64,000 nucleotides of DNA from an uncultured Eubacteriales bacterium (GCA_900545585.1 UQZR01000002.1:98135-162134), one strand, 5' to 3'; positions 43,037-52,259 are shown, numbered from the stretch's first letter. The notes: a model not told the origin generated them from the letters alone. Numbers and translations: made by a program.

Positions 43037-44785
43037 TTACTTTTCCTTGTGCAGCATCCGCCACAGAGTAGAGCGGCTCACGCCAAGTTGGACCGCCGCC
43101 TGACTTTGATTGCCGTGGACTCGGCGCAGGGCGATCTCTACCAGTTCACGGGTCATCTCCTCCAGAGTACGATTTGTGTCAAACGCCGGGGCCTCGGACA
43201 TGGGCTGAGGAGACTCTAACAGCAATTGCCGGCGGACACTTTCGGCGGAAATATAGGACCGTTCTGCCGTCAGCGTCAGTTGTCGTATGACTCGTTTCAG
43301 CTGGTCCATATTTCCGGGCCACGGATAGCTTTGCAGAAGCTCCATCGCCTCCGGCACAAAACCGATGACTTGATGGGCGCTTTCGGCATTAAACTCGTTG
43401 AGGTACAGACTGCACAGGGCAGGGATCTCAAAGACGCGTTCCCGCAGAGGAGGCATCCGCAGCGTCAGACAGGAGCACTGCTGGCGCAGGACCCGACAGA
43501 TGGGACAGTCCTCCGCCTGAGGAGTGTCTGTGACGACCGAAAACAGAAAACGGTTGTTCCTTCCCGATAGAATATGCCGAGCCAGAGAATCCGCCTGCTC
43601 CCCGGTGAGGCAGTTGCTGTTCTTAAAATAGAAGGTGCAGCCGGTATCGTATAGCGGGGAGTCCGTTCGCGTGACAAAGCTCTGCCAGAATCTGCTGTCC
43701 GCCCGGTCGCAATCCACCACGCAAAGAGGGTGGTCACGATGCAGCCCGTTGGTATATAGAACGTTGGCGGCCCGATCCTTGTGCGTGCTGATCTCGCCAA
43801 GGATCAGCACAGGAGAATGGGAAGCCGCATAGCGCTGGAGATTTTGGTGAAGGGCGGAGTTGATGTATTTCTTGAAATACTGCGGCGAAATATCTTCGCA
43901 GCTAAAAAAGCTCACGACATCGCTGCGGGTCATGTCCTCCGGCAGAGGCTCGGCCTGCAGAAAGAAATAGGGGGAACCCTCCAGAAATACTCGCTGACAG
44001 GAAATCTTCCACGGCTGTTCCTGAATTCGCCGGATCTGCACACCGCCCTCCGCGGCGTCCGCATGTGCGGCGATTTTCTGCATCATTTTGCGCAGCCGGG
44101 GCTTTCGGGCGAGAGAGGGGCTTTCCCAAAATACCGTTTGATCCTCCTGCAGAACCGCCAGTTCCCATTGGTGCTGACGGGCTTGACGCTCCAGCAGTGC
44201 GTCCCGGACACGGACGGCGGTCATCAGCTGATGCAGCTGCAGCGCCTGACGGATCGAGTTTTCCAGACTTTCTACGCCGGAGGTGATCAGAATAGCGTCC
44301 AGCGAATGCTGCCTGGCATACTGCGTCGTCACCATATCGCCTATGATCAGGGTGACGTCCCGCTGAATTAGCTCATCTACCGTCTTTTCCAGCGTATCTC
44401 CCTGCGCGATCGGGTAAATTGGCACATCATATTGCAGCACGCTGCACAGAAGTGTCGCCATGCGGGCAATGTTGGGATAGGCGACCAGAGCATAACGGCC
44501 GGTGTAGTTTTCCGCCAGCTTTAAGGCGGACAGTACATCATAGCTGGATAGCTGGATCTCCACCACCGGGATGGAAACAACGGACCGCAGCACCTCCGCT
44601 GTGCCGCCGCGGGAGATGACGATATCAAACTCCTCCTCGTCGATCTCCTGCACCAGCCGCGCTCCCTCACCGAGGTCGCCGACCATCACTGTCAGACGGA
44701 CCTCCGGTCTGTCCTTGCAGATAAGCAGCAGAATATTCTTCATGCTTTCATAGGGCGCTATGACCAGAATCCTGCACGGGATCAT
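43037..44785 (-). CDS. PrpR-N-domain regulator with degenerate AAA+ domain
   Basis: A 582-residue regulator. The N-terminal domain (about 1-170) resembles PrpR_N (ILVIAPYESMKN, IVISRGGTAEVLR), which in relatives binds small acid ligands. The middle (about 300-500) is derived from the sigma-54 activator AAA+ domain but has lost function motifs: Walker A reads GEISTHKD, GAFTGA is absent, and Walker B reads GCTFYFKN. The LRERVFEIP segment remains. The C-terminus is a Fis-type helix-turn-helix (NQSQAAVQLGVSRSTLWRML). It therefore probably acts on sigma-A promoters. Divergent from the catabolic cluster, which is its likely target. The start is ATG 44785 after AGGTGG. Confidence 0.82.
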   Translation of the reverse strand: MIPCRILVIAPYESMKNILLLICKDRPEVRLTVMVGDLGEGARLVQEIDEEEFDIVISRGGTAEVLRSVVSIPVVEIQLSSYDVLSALKLAENYTGRYALVAYPNIARMATLLCSVLQYDVPIYPIAQGDTLEKTVDELIQRDVTLIIGDMVTTQYARQHSLDAILITSGVESLENSIRQALQLHQLMTAVRVRDALLERQARQHQWELAVLQEDQTVFWESPSLARKPRLRKMMQKIAAHADAAEGGVQIRRIQEQPWKISCQRVFLEGSPYFFLQAEPLPEDMTRSDVVSFFSCEDISPQYFKKYINSALHQNLQRYAASHSPVLILGEISTHKDRAANVLYTNGLHRDHPLCVVDCDRADSRFWQSFVTRTDSPLYDTGCTFYFKNSNCLTGEQADSLARHILSGRNNRFLFSVVTDTPQAEDCPICRVLRQQCSCLTLRMPPLRERVFEIPALCSLYLNEFNAESAHQVIGFVPEAMELLQSYPWPGNMDQLKRVIRQLTLTAERSYISAESVRRQLLLESPQPMSEAPAFDTNRTLEEMTRELVEIALRRVHGNQSQAAVQLGVSRSTLWRMLHKEK

Positions 44786-44808
44786 GCGATTCACCACCTG
44801 TCTTATTT

Positions 44809-44909
44809 TGAAACACATTTTTCATGTTACAGGTTTTATTTTACATCAATTATAAAAGTGTTGCAATATGAAACTTACTTTTTTGGTTTTACCATTGATT
44901 TGATAAAAT
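44809..44909. promoter_or_regulatory. Divergent promoters with TGTTNCA half-sites
   Basis: Plus strand: extended -10 TGATAAAAT (44901-44909) with a weak -35 TTGGTT (44883-44888). Minus strand: TATAAT (44849-44854). Four related half-sites lie here: TGAAACA (44809-44815), TGTTACA (44825-44831), TGTTGCA (44859-44865) and TGAAACT (44869-44875), making two dyads. There is no -24/-12 GG-N10-GC element. Confidence 0.55.
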
Positions 44910-44973
44910 CTCCATGATAAAAAAGGGACAGAAAGTAAAAAAATACGGGGCGCAGACCCCGAGGGAGGTACAT

Positions 44974-45867
44974 ATGGAGATCAAAGGTATCATTGCCGCC
45001 ATGGCTACCGCCATGTATGAGGATGGCAGCATCAATGAGTCCGAAATCCGCAATCAGGTGAACCGGCATATTCAGGCCGGCGTTGACGGCATCTTCTGTC
45101 TGGGTACCAATGGAGAGTTCTATATCCTCAGTACGGAGGAGAAAAAGCGGGTCATGCGCATCTGCGTGGATGAGGCGCGGGGGCGGGTGCCCGTCTATGC
45201 GGGGACCGGCTGTGTGGGTACGCAGGACACCATTGACCTGTCGCTGGCGGCGCAGGAGATCGGCGTAGATGTGCTGTCCATTATCACCCCGTATTTCGCG
45301 GCGCTGAGCCAGGAGGAGCTGTACCGCCACTATGCGGATATTGCCGCCGCGGTGAAGCTGCCCATCGTGATGTACAACATCCCCATGCGCACCGGCTGTG
45401 CCATTGAGCCGGAGACGGTATCCCGGCTGGCGAAGGACTTTTCCAATATCCGGGGCGTGAAAGATTCCAGCGGAAAGTTTGAAAACATTCTGGCATACAT
45501 ACACGGCACAGATCCGGAGCACTTCTCCGTCCTTTCCGGCAACGATGCGCTGATCCTGAAAACGCTGCAGAATGGAGGTAAGGGCGGAATTACCGCAGTT
45601 GCCAATATTCTGCCGGAAATGATGGTGAGTATCTACCAGAATTGGAAGAGGGGCGACATGGCTGCCGCTGAAGCTGCCCAGCAGGGGATTCAGCCCATCC
45701 GTGACTGCTTCAAGTATGGCAACCCCAACTCTATCGTTAAGCGGGCAGCCAACCTGATCGGGCAGCCTCTGGGTCCGTGCCGCAAGCCCTTCGGAATGGT
45801 GAGCGAGGAGACAGACAACGCCATTCTGGATACCATTGACCGATACTATGCGGCCTACAAACGCTGA
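44974..45867 (+). CDS. DHDPS/N-acetylneuraminate-lyase family aldolase
   Basis: A 297-residue class I aldolase-fold enzyme. The pyruvate-type carbonyl site is present: GTNGE (44-48), Tyr134 in MYNIP and the Schiff-base Lys163 in GVKDSSG. Members split or condense 2-keto acids with pyruvate, for example 4-hydroxy-2-oxoglutarate or 2-keto-3-deoxy acids. In this cluster a catabolic aldolase fits better than lysine biosynthesis. ATG 44974 follows GGGAGG; the longer frame starts before that. First gene of the catabolic operon. Confidence 0.88.
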   Translation: MEIKGIIAAMATAMYEDGSINESEIRNQVNRHIQAGVDGIFCLGTNGEFYILSTEEKKRVMRICVDEARGRVPVYAGTGCVGTQDTIDLSLAAQEIGVDVLSIITPYFAALSQEELYRHYADIAAAVKLPIVMYNIPMRTGCAIEPETVSRLAKDFSNIRGVKDSSGKFENILAYIHGTDPEHFSVLSGNDALILKTLQNGGKGGITAVANILPEMMVSIYQNWKRGDMAAAEAAQQGIQPIRDCFKYGNPNSIVKRAANLIGQPLGPCRKPFGMVSEETDNAILDTIDRYYAAYKR

Positions 45868-45884
45868 CAAGGAGGTGCGGAGAT

Positions 45885-47027
45885 ATGATTAGTCTGAAGC
45901 TGCCTGCGTGTACCCACTTGGGGGAGGGCAGTGTGAAAGCTGTCCCGGAGATCATTCGCAGGGAGAACGCGAAAAAGGTTGTCGTGTTCACCGATCAGGG
46001 CGTGCGGCAGTCCGGCGTATGCGACGTGCTGCTTCGTGAACTGACAGATGTTTCCTATGAGGTGCTGGACGATATACCGCGGGAGCCCAGCTACTTGGAC
46101 GTAGAGAAAATCGCCGGGCAGCTGGAGGCAATGGCGTGCGACCTGATCGTGGCGATAGGCGGCGGCAGTGTAATGGACACAGCGAAGCTGTGTTCCATTC
46201 TCAAGGGCGCGCCCTATACCGTCCGAGATCTGCTGCAGGACCCCACGCAGGGGCGCAAGCAGGTAAAGACGGTGTTCCTGCCCACCACCTGCGGCACCGG
46301 GTCGGAGGCTACCTGCAATGCCATTGTAGCCATCCCGGAGGAGAGTGTGAAAAAGGGCATCGTCAACGATGCCATGATCCCGGACTATGCGGTTTTGGAT
46401 CCGCTGACGATCCGCCATTTGCCGAAGGCTATTGTAGCCGCCACCGGTGTAGACGCGCTGGCCCATGTAGTGGAGTGCTATACCTCGCTGAAGGCCACGG
46501 ATTTCAGCAATATGTTTGCCCTGACCGGCGCCAAGCTGATTTTTGAAAATCTGGTACGCGCCTATGAAGATCCGGACGATATGGAAGCCAAGACAGCCAT
46601 GATGCTGGGTGCGTTTTACGGAGGCGTGGCCATTACAGCCAGCGGTACCACTGCCGTACATGCGCTGAGCTATCCTCTGGGCGGCAAATTCCATATTGCC
46701 CACGGCGTATCCAATGCGATCCTGTTTGCGCCGGTGATGCGCTGCAACCGTCCCGCCTGTGAAAAGGAGCTGGCGCAGCTGTGCGACGCGGTGTATCCCG
46801 AATGCCATGGGCAGAGCGCCGAGGAAAAATCTCTGCGTGTCATTGCCGCCATCGAGGATATTATCCGCCGCACGGATATCCCCACGGATCTCAAGCCCTA
46901 CGGCGTGCAGCCGTCCGACATTGATTTTCTGGTCACCTCCGGCAGCCAGCAGCGGCGCCTGCTGGACAACAATCGCAAGGAACTGACGCTGGAGGAGATC
47001 CGGGCTATTTATCAAAGCGTCCTGTAA
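45885..47027 (+). CDS. Iron-containing alcohol dehydrogenase
   Basis: A 380-residue group III (Fe-type) alcohol dehydrogenase. The nucleotide-binding GGGSVMD lies at 92-98, and the metal ligands Asp190, His194, His259 and His273 are all present, with PTTCGTGSEAT (133-143). Such enzymes interconvert an alcohol and an aldehyde with NAD(P)H. It follows the aldolase by 17 bases with AAGGAGG, so it may reduce or oxidise the aldehyde product of that reaction. Confidence 0.92.
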   Translation: MISLKLPACTHLGEGSVKAVPEIIRRENAKKVVVFTDQGVRQSGVCDVLLRELTDVSYEVLDDIPREPSYLDVEKIAGQLEAMACDLIVAIGGGSVMDTAKLCSILKGAPYTVRDLLQDPTQGRKQVKTVFLPTTCGTGSEATCNAIVAIPEESVKKGIVNDAMIPDYAVLDPLTIRHLPKAIVAATGVDALAHVVECYTSLKATDFSNMFALTGAKLIFENLVRAYEDPDDMEAKTAMMLGAFYGGVAITASGTTAVHALSYPLGGKFHIAHGVSNAILFAPVMRCNRPACEKELAQLCDAVYPECHGQSAEEKSLRVIAAIEDIIRRTDIPTDLKPYGVQPSDIDFLVTSGSQQRRLLDNNRKELTLEEIRAIYQSVL

Positions 47028-47062
47028 GGGCCGCAGAAGAATCACAAGGAGGCGTTAACCAT

Positions 47063-48112
47063 ATGAATCGTCCGATTTTGGGGATCACCATGGGAGATCC
47101 CGCCGGCTGCGGTCCGGAGATCACCGTCCGGGCTTTGTCCGATGCCGCGGTGTACCAGCGGTGCCGGCCGTTGGTGATAGGCGACATCAAGTGCATCCGC
47201 GATGCGCTGCGGGTGACGAACCACTCGGAGCTGAAGCTCCATCAGGTGGACAGACCCAGTCAGGGGCTATATGAATTCGGTACCATAGATGTGCTGCATC
47301 TGGAGCTGGTGGACTGGGACAGATTTTCCTATGGCAAGGTGGATCCCATGTGTGGAAATGCCGCGTTTCAGTGCGTGAAAAAGGTCATCGAGCTGGCTAT
47401 GGCGGGCGAGGTGGACGCTACCGTTACGAACGCGCTGAACAAGGAGGCCATGAATCTTGCCGGACACCATTTCAACGGGCATACCGAGATCTATGCCCAT
47501 TACACCGGAACGGACAAGTACACCATGATGCTGGCACACGATGACCTGCGGGTGGTACACGTATCCACCCATGTATCTCTGCGGCAGGCCTGTGATCTGG
47601 TAAAAAAGGAGCGGGTGCTGGACGTCATCCGCATTGCCCACAAGGCATGTCTGGAGCTGGGTATCGAGGCGCCCAGGGTGGGCGTATGCGGCCTGAACCC
47701 CCACGCAGGTGAGGACGGTATGTTTGGACGGGAGGAGATCGAGGAGATCGCTCCTGCCATTGAACAGGCAAAGGCGGAGGGGATCCAAGCCCTTGGGCCC
47801 CTCCCGCCGGACACCGCCTTTTCCAAGGCGCTGGGCGGCTGGTATGACATCGTGGTCTGCATGTACCACGATCAGGGGCACATCCCTTTGAAGGTCGTGG
47901 GCTTCGTATACAACAAGGAGCTGGGCCGCTGGGATGCGGTGGCAGGCGTGAATGTAACGTTGGGCCTGCCCATTATCAGAGCCAGCGTGGACCATGGGAC
48001 CGCTTTTGGACACGCCGGAACCGGAGTTGCAAATGAACTGAGTCTTGTAAATGCCATGGATTACGCCATCCGTATGGCAAATGCCAAAAAAAACGTATCC
48101 GCCGTGAAGTGA
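47063..48112 (+). CDS. PdxA2-like 4-phospho-D-threonate/erythronate dehydrogenase
   Basis: A 349-residue PdxA-family dehydrogenase. It opens with ITMGDPAGCGPE, has the metal-binding histidines (HHFNGHTE and HVSTHVSL regions) and a conserved MYHDQGHIPLK loop. PdxA oxidatively decarboxylates a 4-phosphorylated hydroxyacid; PdxA2 members, paired with a DUF1537 kinase, turn D-threonate or D-erythronate 4-phosphate into dihydroxyacetone phosphate. The kinase follows directly, and no pyridoxine genes are near, so the catabolic role is favoured. Confidence 0.88.
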   Translation: MNRPILGITMGDPAGCGPEITVRALSDAAVYQRCRPLVIGDIKCIRDALRVTNHSELKLHQVDRPSQGLYEFGTIDVLHLELVDWDRFSYGKVDPMCGNAAFQCVKKVIELAMAGEVDATVTNALNKEAMNLAGHHFNGHTEIYAHYTGTDKYTMMLAHDDLRVVHVSTHVSLRQACDLVKKERVLDVIRIAHKACLELGIEAPRVGVCGLNPHAGEDGMFGREEIEEIAPAIEQAKAEGIQALGPLPPDTAFSKALGGWYDIVVCMYHDQGHIPLKVVGFVYNKELGRWDAVAGVNVTLGLPIIRASVDHGTAFGHAGTGVANELSLVNAMDYAIRMANAKKNVSAVK

Positions 48113-48121
48113 GGGGCCTGT

Positions 48122-49342
48122 ATGTATTTCATCATTGCCGATGATCTGACCGGCGCAACCGATACGGGAATTCAGTTCCAAAAGCGCGGTATTGCCACCA
48201 CGGTGCTGGTGGAGCCGCCGAAGGAGGCGCTGCCCTGCCCGGGCGAGCGCACTGCATGGTCTATCAATGCAAGCTCCCGGGAGCTGTGCCCGCAGGAGGC
48301 AAGGGACCGCACACAGGAGGTCCTGCGGCGCATGGTCCTGCGCGATCAGGATACATTGTTTAAGAAGGTCGACTCGCTTATGCGGGGAAATCCTGTGGAG
48401 GAGTTGGAGGCTGCGCTGGAGGCTTCCGGCCGCCGGATCGCGTTGGCGGCGCCCAGCTTTCCGCGGATGGGGCGCACCGTAGATGGCGGCGTGCTCCGTC
48501 TGCCGGATGGTTCTGCGAAAGACCTGCTGGCCCTGTTCAGGGAGCGCGCGCACATGGCGGTCTGCCACATCCCGCTGGCGCGCCTGCGGGCGGAAGGAGC
48601 CGGTCTGGCTGCCGACCTCGTCCGGAGGGAAGCACCGCTTCTGTGCCTGATCGATGCCGTGACAGAGGAGGATCTGTCGCTGGCGGCGGGGATCGGGCAG
48701 GCGCTGGATACGCCTCCCGTGTACTGCGGCAGTGCGGCACTGGCAGAGGCGCTGCCGGTGAGAGGAGAGCAGCCCGATGTACCGTGCCGACAGGCTGCCA
48801 AGCGTGTTTTGGTGGTCACCGGCTCCCAGAAGAAGGAGACGGCGGCACAGGTCCGGCGCCTGGAGGCTGTCTGTGGACTGCACAAGGTTTTACTGGATTC
48901 AGCGCGCTTACTGCACGAGCCTGCTCCTGAGGAGATTTCCCGCACTGCACAGAGACTGACAGAGCTGCTGCGGCAGGAGGACGGTGCGATATTGGCTTTT
49001 GACAGCCTGTTTTGCAGCCAGACTGGATTTGCGGATGACGATGTCGCCGCACGGAAGGTGGGCAAGAGCCTGGCAGCCAAGCTGGGTGAGGTGCTGGGGC
49101 GTATCGATCACACGCTGTATGATGGATTGATCTTAGTTGGCGGTGACACCGCTGTGGCGGTGTGCCGCAGCTTGCAGACCACGCAGCTCCTGCTTTTAGA
49201 GGAGGTGCAGAGCGGGACCCCTGCCGGACTGTTGGCTGACGGTCCGCTCCGGGGGATACCGGTCGTCACAAAATCTGGTGCATTCGGGGATGAAGATACC
49301 CTGCTGCACGCGTGGAAATATATCAGGAGAGAAGGCGAGTAA
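48122..49342 (+). CDS. Four-carbon acid sugar kinase (DUF1537, DtnK/OtnK-like)
   Basis: A 406-residue kinase of the family first known as DUF1537. The N-terminal motif ADDLTGATDTG (6-16) and KKVDSLMRGN (81-90) mark the acid-sugar site; GGDTAVAV near 340 is the ATP-site loop. Members phosphorylate D-threonate, D-erythronate or related four-carbon acids at O4. It starts 9 bases after the PdxA2-like stop. Together they would form the two-step route acid to acid-4-phosphate to dihydroxyacetone phosphate. Confidence 0.9.
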   Translation: MYFIIADDLTGATDTGIQFQKRGIATTVLVEPPKEALPCPGERTAWSINASSRELCPQEARDRTQEVLRRMVLRDQDTLFKKVDSLMRGNPVEELEAALEASGRRIALAAPSFPRMGRTVDGGVLRLPDGSAKDLLALFRERAHMAVCHIPLARLRAEGAGLAADLVRREAPLLCLIDAVTEEDLSLAAGIGQALDTPPVYCGSAALAEALPVRGEQPDVPCRQAAKRVLVVTGSQKKETAAQVRRLEAVCGLHKVLLDSARLLHEPAPEEISRTAQRLTELLRQEDGAILAFDSLFCSQTGFADDDVAARKVGKSLAAKLGEVLGRIDHTLYDGLILVGGDTAVAVCRSLQTTQLLLLEEVQSGTPAGLLADGPLRGIPVVTKSGAFGDEDTLLHAWKYIRREGE

Positions 49343-49436
49343 GGAGGAGATCACACAAGAATAGCAGTGCACACGTCCCAAAAATCAAAAGTCGCGTTAC
49401 CCCAAACAACCATTCTAAAAGAAAGAAGGAATCACT

Positions 49437-50729
49437 ATGGCAACCCTCGAAAGCAAAAAAGCCGCTACTCTGGGAAAGAGATCCATCATCGGCATGATCC
49501 TTGGCCTGGCACTGGGCGCGATCCTGTGCTTTGTCCCGAACGGCTATGTCCGTGATGATATCGTCATCAATACCATACTGAACATTGTCGGCAATGGATA
49601 TCTGAATCTGATCAAGATGACCATTATCCCCTTTGTTTTTGCATCTCTGGTCATGGGCATCTCCAGCGCTACCGATGTCAAGCAGGTGGGACGTATCGGC
49701 GGCAAGATCCTGATCATCTATGTAGCTACCACGGTGATCGCCTCCGCCTTCGGCATTTTGGGCGGCATGATCCTCAAGCCCGGCGTAGGCGTAGATCTCG
49801 GCTCTTTTGACCTGTCCAACACCTACGAGAACGTCAACACCTCGTTTGCCAGCGTTATCCTTGATTTTATCCCCACGAATATTGTAGAATCCTTTGCGAA
49901 GGGTAAAATGATCCACATTGTGGTCTTTGCCGTGTTCTTTGGTATCGCCCTGAGCCTTATCGGCGAAAAAGCGGCGGCGGTGAAGGCTTTCAACGAGTCT
50001 CTGGCAAATACCATGCTGAAGATCGTCAATATCGTCATGCAGCTGACTCCCTATGGCGTGTGCGCTTTGATGGCCAAGACCGTTGCCAACCTGGGCTTCA
50101 CGATCATTGTGACGCTGGCCAAGTACTGCGCCTCCGAGATTTTCCTGCTCTTCCTGTTCGGCCTGATCGTCTACGGTCTGATGCTGAAGATCTTTACCGG
50201 CCTGAGCTATGGCCGCTTCCTCAAGAAGTACAGCCGTATCGCGCTGGTGCCCTTCTCCACCTCCTCCTCCAACGCCACCCTGCCTTATTCCATCGAGTTC
50301 TGCCGCAGCATCGGCGTTTCTGAGAAGGTAGCGTCCTTCACCCTGCCTCTGGGCGCCACGCTGAACATGGACGGCAGCGCCATCATGCAGGGCATGACCG
50401 CCGTGTTCGTGGCGCAGCTGTACAACATTGAATTGACCTGGCCCATGATCGTTACCATTGTGATCGCCGCTACCCTTGGCACCATCGGCTCCCCCGGTAT
50501 GCCCGGCGTGGTCATGGTCACGCTGACCGTGGTGCTGCAGTCCGTGGGCTTCCCGCTGGAGGCGATCGCCATCATTGTGGCGATCGACAAGTTCCCCGAC
50601 ATGTTCAAGACGGTGCTGAATGTGCTGGGTGACGCTGTGGACACTGTGATCGTTGCCAAGTCCGAGGGCGAGTTTGACGCGGATGTGTTCAACGGCCGGA
50701 AGGAAGCGGATGTCAGCGTGGGCGAGTGA
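49437..50729 (+). CDS. Dicarboxylate/amino acid:cation symporter (DAACS)
   Basis: A 430-residue membrane protein of the DAACS (GltP/DctA) family with about eight membrane segments and two re-entrant loops. The transport signature LNMDGSAIMQG and the serine-rich hairpin STSSSNATLPYS are clear. The family takes up glutamate, aspartate or C4-dicarboxylates with Na+ or H+. Its place inside the catabolic cluster suggests it imports the starting substrate, pointing to an acidic amino acid or dicarboxylate. It has GAAGGA before the ATG. Confidence 0.9.
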   Translation: MATLESKKAATLGKRSIIGMILGLALGAILCFVPNGYVRDDIVINTILNIVGNGYLNLIKMTIIPFVFASLVMGISSATDVKQVGRIGGKILIIYVATTVIASAFGILGGMILKPGVGVDLGSFDLSNTYENVNTSFASVILDFIPTNIVESFAKGKMIHIVVFAVFFGIALSLIGEKAAAVKAFNESLANTMLKIVNIVMQLTPYGVCALMAKTVANLGFTIIVTLAKYCASEIFLLFLFGLIVYGLMLKIFTGLSYGRFLKKYSRIALVPFSTSSSNATLPYSIEFCRSIGVSEKVASFTLPLGATLNMDGSAIMQGMTAVFVAQLYNIELTWPMIVTIVIAATLGTIGSPGMPGVVMVTLTVVLQSVGFPLEAIAIIVAIDKFPDMFKTVLNVLGDAVDTVIVAKSEGEFDADVFNGRKEADVSVGE

Positions 50730-50771
50730 TTCCGCGAAACCGTTCCACTTTATATGTAAGGAGTATCCGTT

Positions 50772-51974
50772 ATGGTTATCAGCAGTAAATTTCTGGATGC
50801 ACTGACCCCCTCATCCATTCGAAGCATTACGGCCAAGATCCGCGACAAGGCAAAAGACGGTATTCAGGTGGTGTCCTTTGCCGGCGGTCTGCCCAGCAAG
50901 GAGTTTTTCCCACTGGAGGATCTGCGCCGCATCACCGACCAGGTTTTTGACGAGGAGGGCGGCGAGGCGATCCAATATGCCGCCTCTGACGGCTACGACC
51001 CCCTGCGTCAGTATCTGGTGGAGTTTATGAAGCGCTATCAGGTCAACAATATCGACTACAAAAATATCCTCATTACCAGCGGCGCCCAGCAGGGCTTGGC
51101 TTACCTCGCTAAGGGCATGATCGAGCCGGGATCCGTGGTCATCGTGGAGAACCCGTCCTACCCGGGTGCGCTGGACACCTTCCGCTCCTACGGTGCGGAG
51201 ATCGTGGGTGTCGGCATGGATGACGACGGTATGAAGATGGATGCGCTGGAGCAGGTGCTGCAGCAGCATAAAAAGGTGGCTTTCATCTACACCATTGCAG
51301 ATTTCCAGAATCCCACCGGGCGCTGTATGTCCGTTGAACGGCGCAAAAAGCTGGTAGAGCTGGCAGAAACGTACGACACCTTCGTTGTGGAGGATGGTCC
51401 GTACAGTCTGATCTCCTTTGACGGACAGGTCATGCCGGCTATCAAGAGCTTTGATACGTATGGGCGGGTCATCTATTCCGGGTCAACCTCCAAGACCATT
51501 GCACCGGGGCTTCGCATAGGTTGGCTGATTGCCGATCATGAGAGCATTACCAAGCTGGTATATCTGAAAATGCGGGATGACCTGCAGGTGAACAACATTG
51601 CCCAGCGTCAGGTGTACCACTACCTGAAGGATTGCGATTTTGACGGCCATCTGGAAACGGTGATCGATGTGTATCGCCGTCGGAGAGACGTGATGGCAGA
51701 GGCTGTCCGCGCCAGTTTTCCGGAGGGTACACGGGTCATCCTGCCCGGCGGCGGCCTGTTCATGTGGGTGGATCTGCCCGAAGGCACAGATGCGTTGGAG
51801 ATGTTTGACTTCGTCTTTCAAAAGAACATTGCCTATGTGCCCGGTCAGTTTTTCTGCTGCGACGGAAGTGGCAAGAATGCCATGCGGCTAAACTTTTCCA
51901 CCACGGGAGAGGAGGATATTGCCCGCTGTATCCCCATTCTTGGTGAAATGATAAAGCAATATCTGAAAAAATGA
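50772..51974 (+). CDS. PLP-dependent aminotransferase (fold I, 2-aminoadipate/MocR-like)
   Basis: A 400-residue class I aminotransferase. The PLP lysine is in SGSTSKTIAPGLRIGW; the cofactor-binding segment SGAQQGL and the NPTGRCM loop (NP-G motif) are typical of the aminoadipate/alanine type without an added GntR domain. It would convert an amino acid into the 2-keto acid that the DHDPS-family aldolase can use. AAGGAG precedes the ATG. Last gene of the cluster, before a strong terminator. Confidence 0.9.
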   Translation: MVISSKFLDALTPSSIRSITAKIRDKAKDGIQVVSFAGGLPSKEFFPLEDLRRITDQVFDEEGGEAIQYAASDGYDPLRQYLVEFMKRYQVNNIDYKNILITSGAQQGLAYLAKGMIEPGSVVIVENPSYPGALDTFRSYGAEIVGVGMDDDGMKMDALEQVLQQHKKVAFIYTIADFQNPTGRCMSVERRKKLVELAETYDTFVVEDGPYSLISFDGQVMPAIKSFDTYGRVIYSGSTSKTIAPGLRIGWLIADHESITKLVYLKMRDDLQVNNIAQRQVYHYLKDCDFDGHLETVIDVYRRRRDVMAEAVRASFPEGTRVILPGGGLFMWVDLPEGTDALEMFDFVFQKNIAYVPGQFFCCDGSGKNAMRLNFSTTGEEDIARCIPILGEMIKQYLKK

Positions 51975-52053
51975 GCTTGATCAAATAAGCGATGCTGCTT
52001 TGCCGCTGCGAAGAATCTCTGCTGTTCCGGAACGCGCGTGAAGTATACGTTTA

Positions 52054-52095
52054 TCAGAGGGGGCGAACCCATGTAGGTTCGCCCCCTCTGCTTTT
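52054..52095 (+). terminator. Terminator of the catabolic operon
   Basis: CAGAGGGGGCGAACC (52054-52068) pairs with GGTTCGCCCCCTCTG (52075-52089), followed by CTTTTT. Confidence 0.9.
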
Positions 52096-52215
52096 TCAAG
52101 ACTCCTTCAGCCGGCGGGAGAATCCCTCCGGTATGATGGCGCCGCTGCCGCGATCTTCTTTCCGCTGGCCGTTTCTCTGCGGGAGAGCAGGGCCAAAGCT
52201 ACCGGGACGAAAAGA

Positions 52216-52242
52216 AAAACCACCCCGAAGGGGTGGCTTTTG
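52216..52242 (-). terminator. Second terminator downstream of the tRNA region
   Basis: AAAACCACCCC and GGGGTGGCTTTT pair around GAA; the minus strand continues with GGTTTTTCTTTTC. It directly follows the duplicated tRNA 3' end. Confidence 0.75.
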
Positions 52243-52259
52243 GTGGACCTGAAGGGATT
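52238..52259 (-). pseudogene. Duplicated 3' end of tRNA-Ala
   Basis: TTTTGGTGGACCTGAAGGGATT here is identical over 22 bases to the 3' end of the intact tRNA at 52333-52354 (CCA end, acceptor strand and part of the T arm). The rest of a tRNA is absent or unrecognisable in 52260-52300. Both copies are followed by a similar CCACCC/GGGTGG terminator, so this is probably a decayed tandem tRNA copy; an attachment-site remnant is the alternative. Confidence 0.6.

Noticed and set aside
44786..44973. A sigma-54 promoter for the catabolic cluster
   Set aside because: No GG-N10-GC element; an extended -10 sigma-A box is present and the regulator has lost GAFTGA.
47063..48112. Biosynthetic PdxA of vitamin B6 synthesis
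   Set aside because: Placed directly before a DUF1537 kinase in a catabolic cluster and with no other pdx genes, so the PdxA2-type role is preferred.
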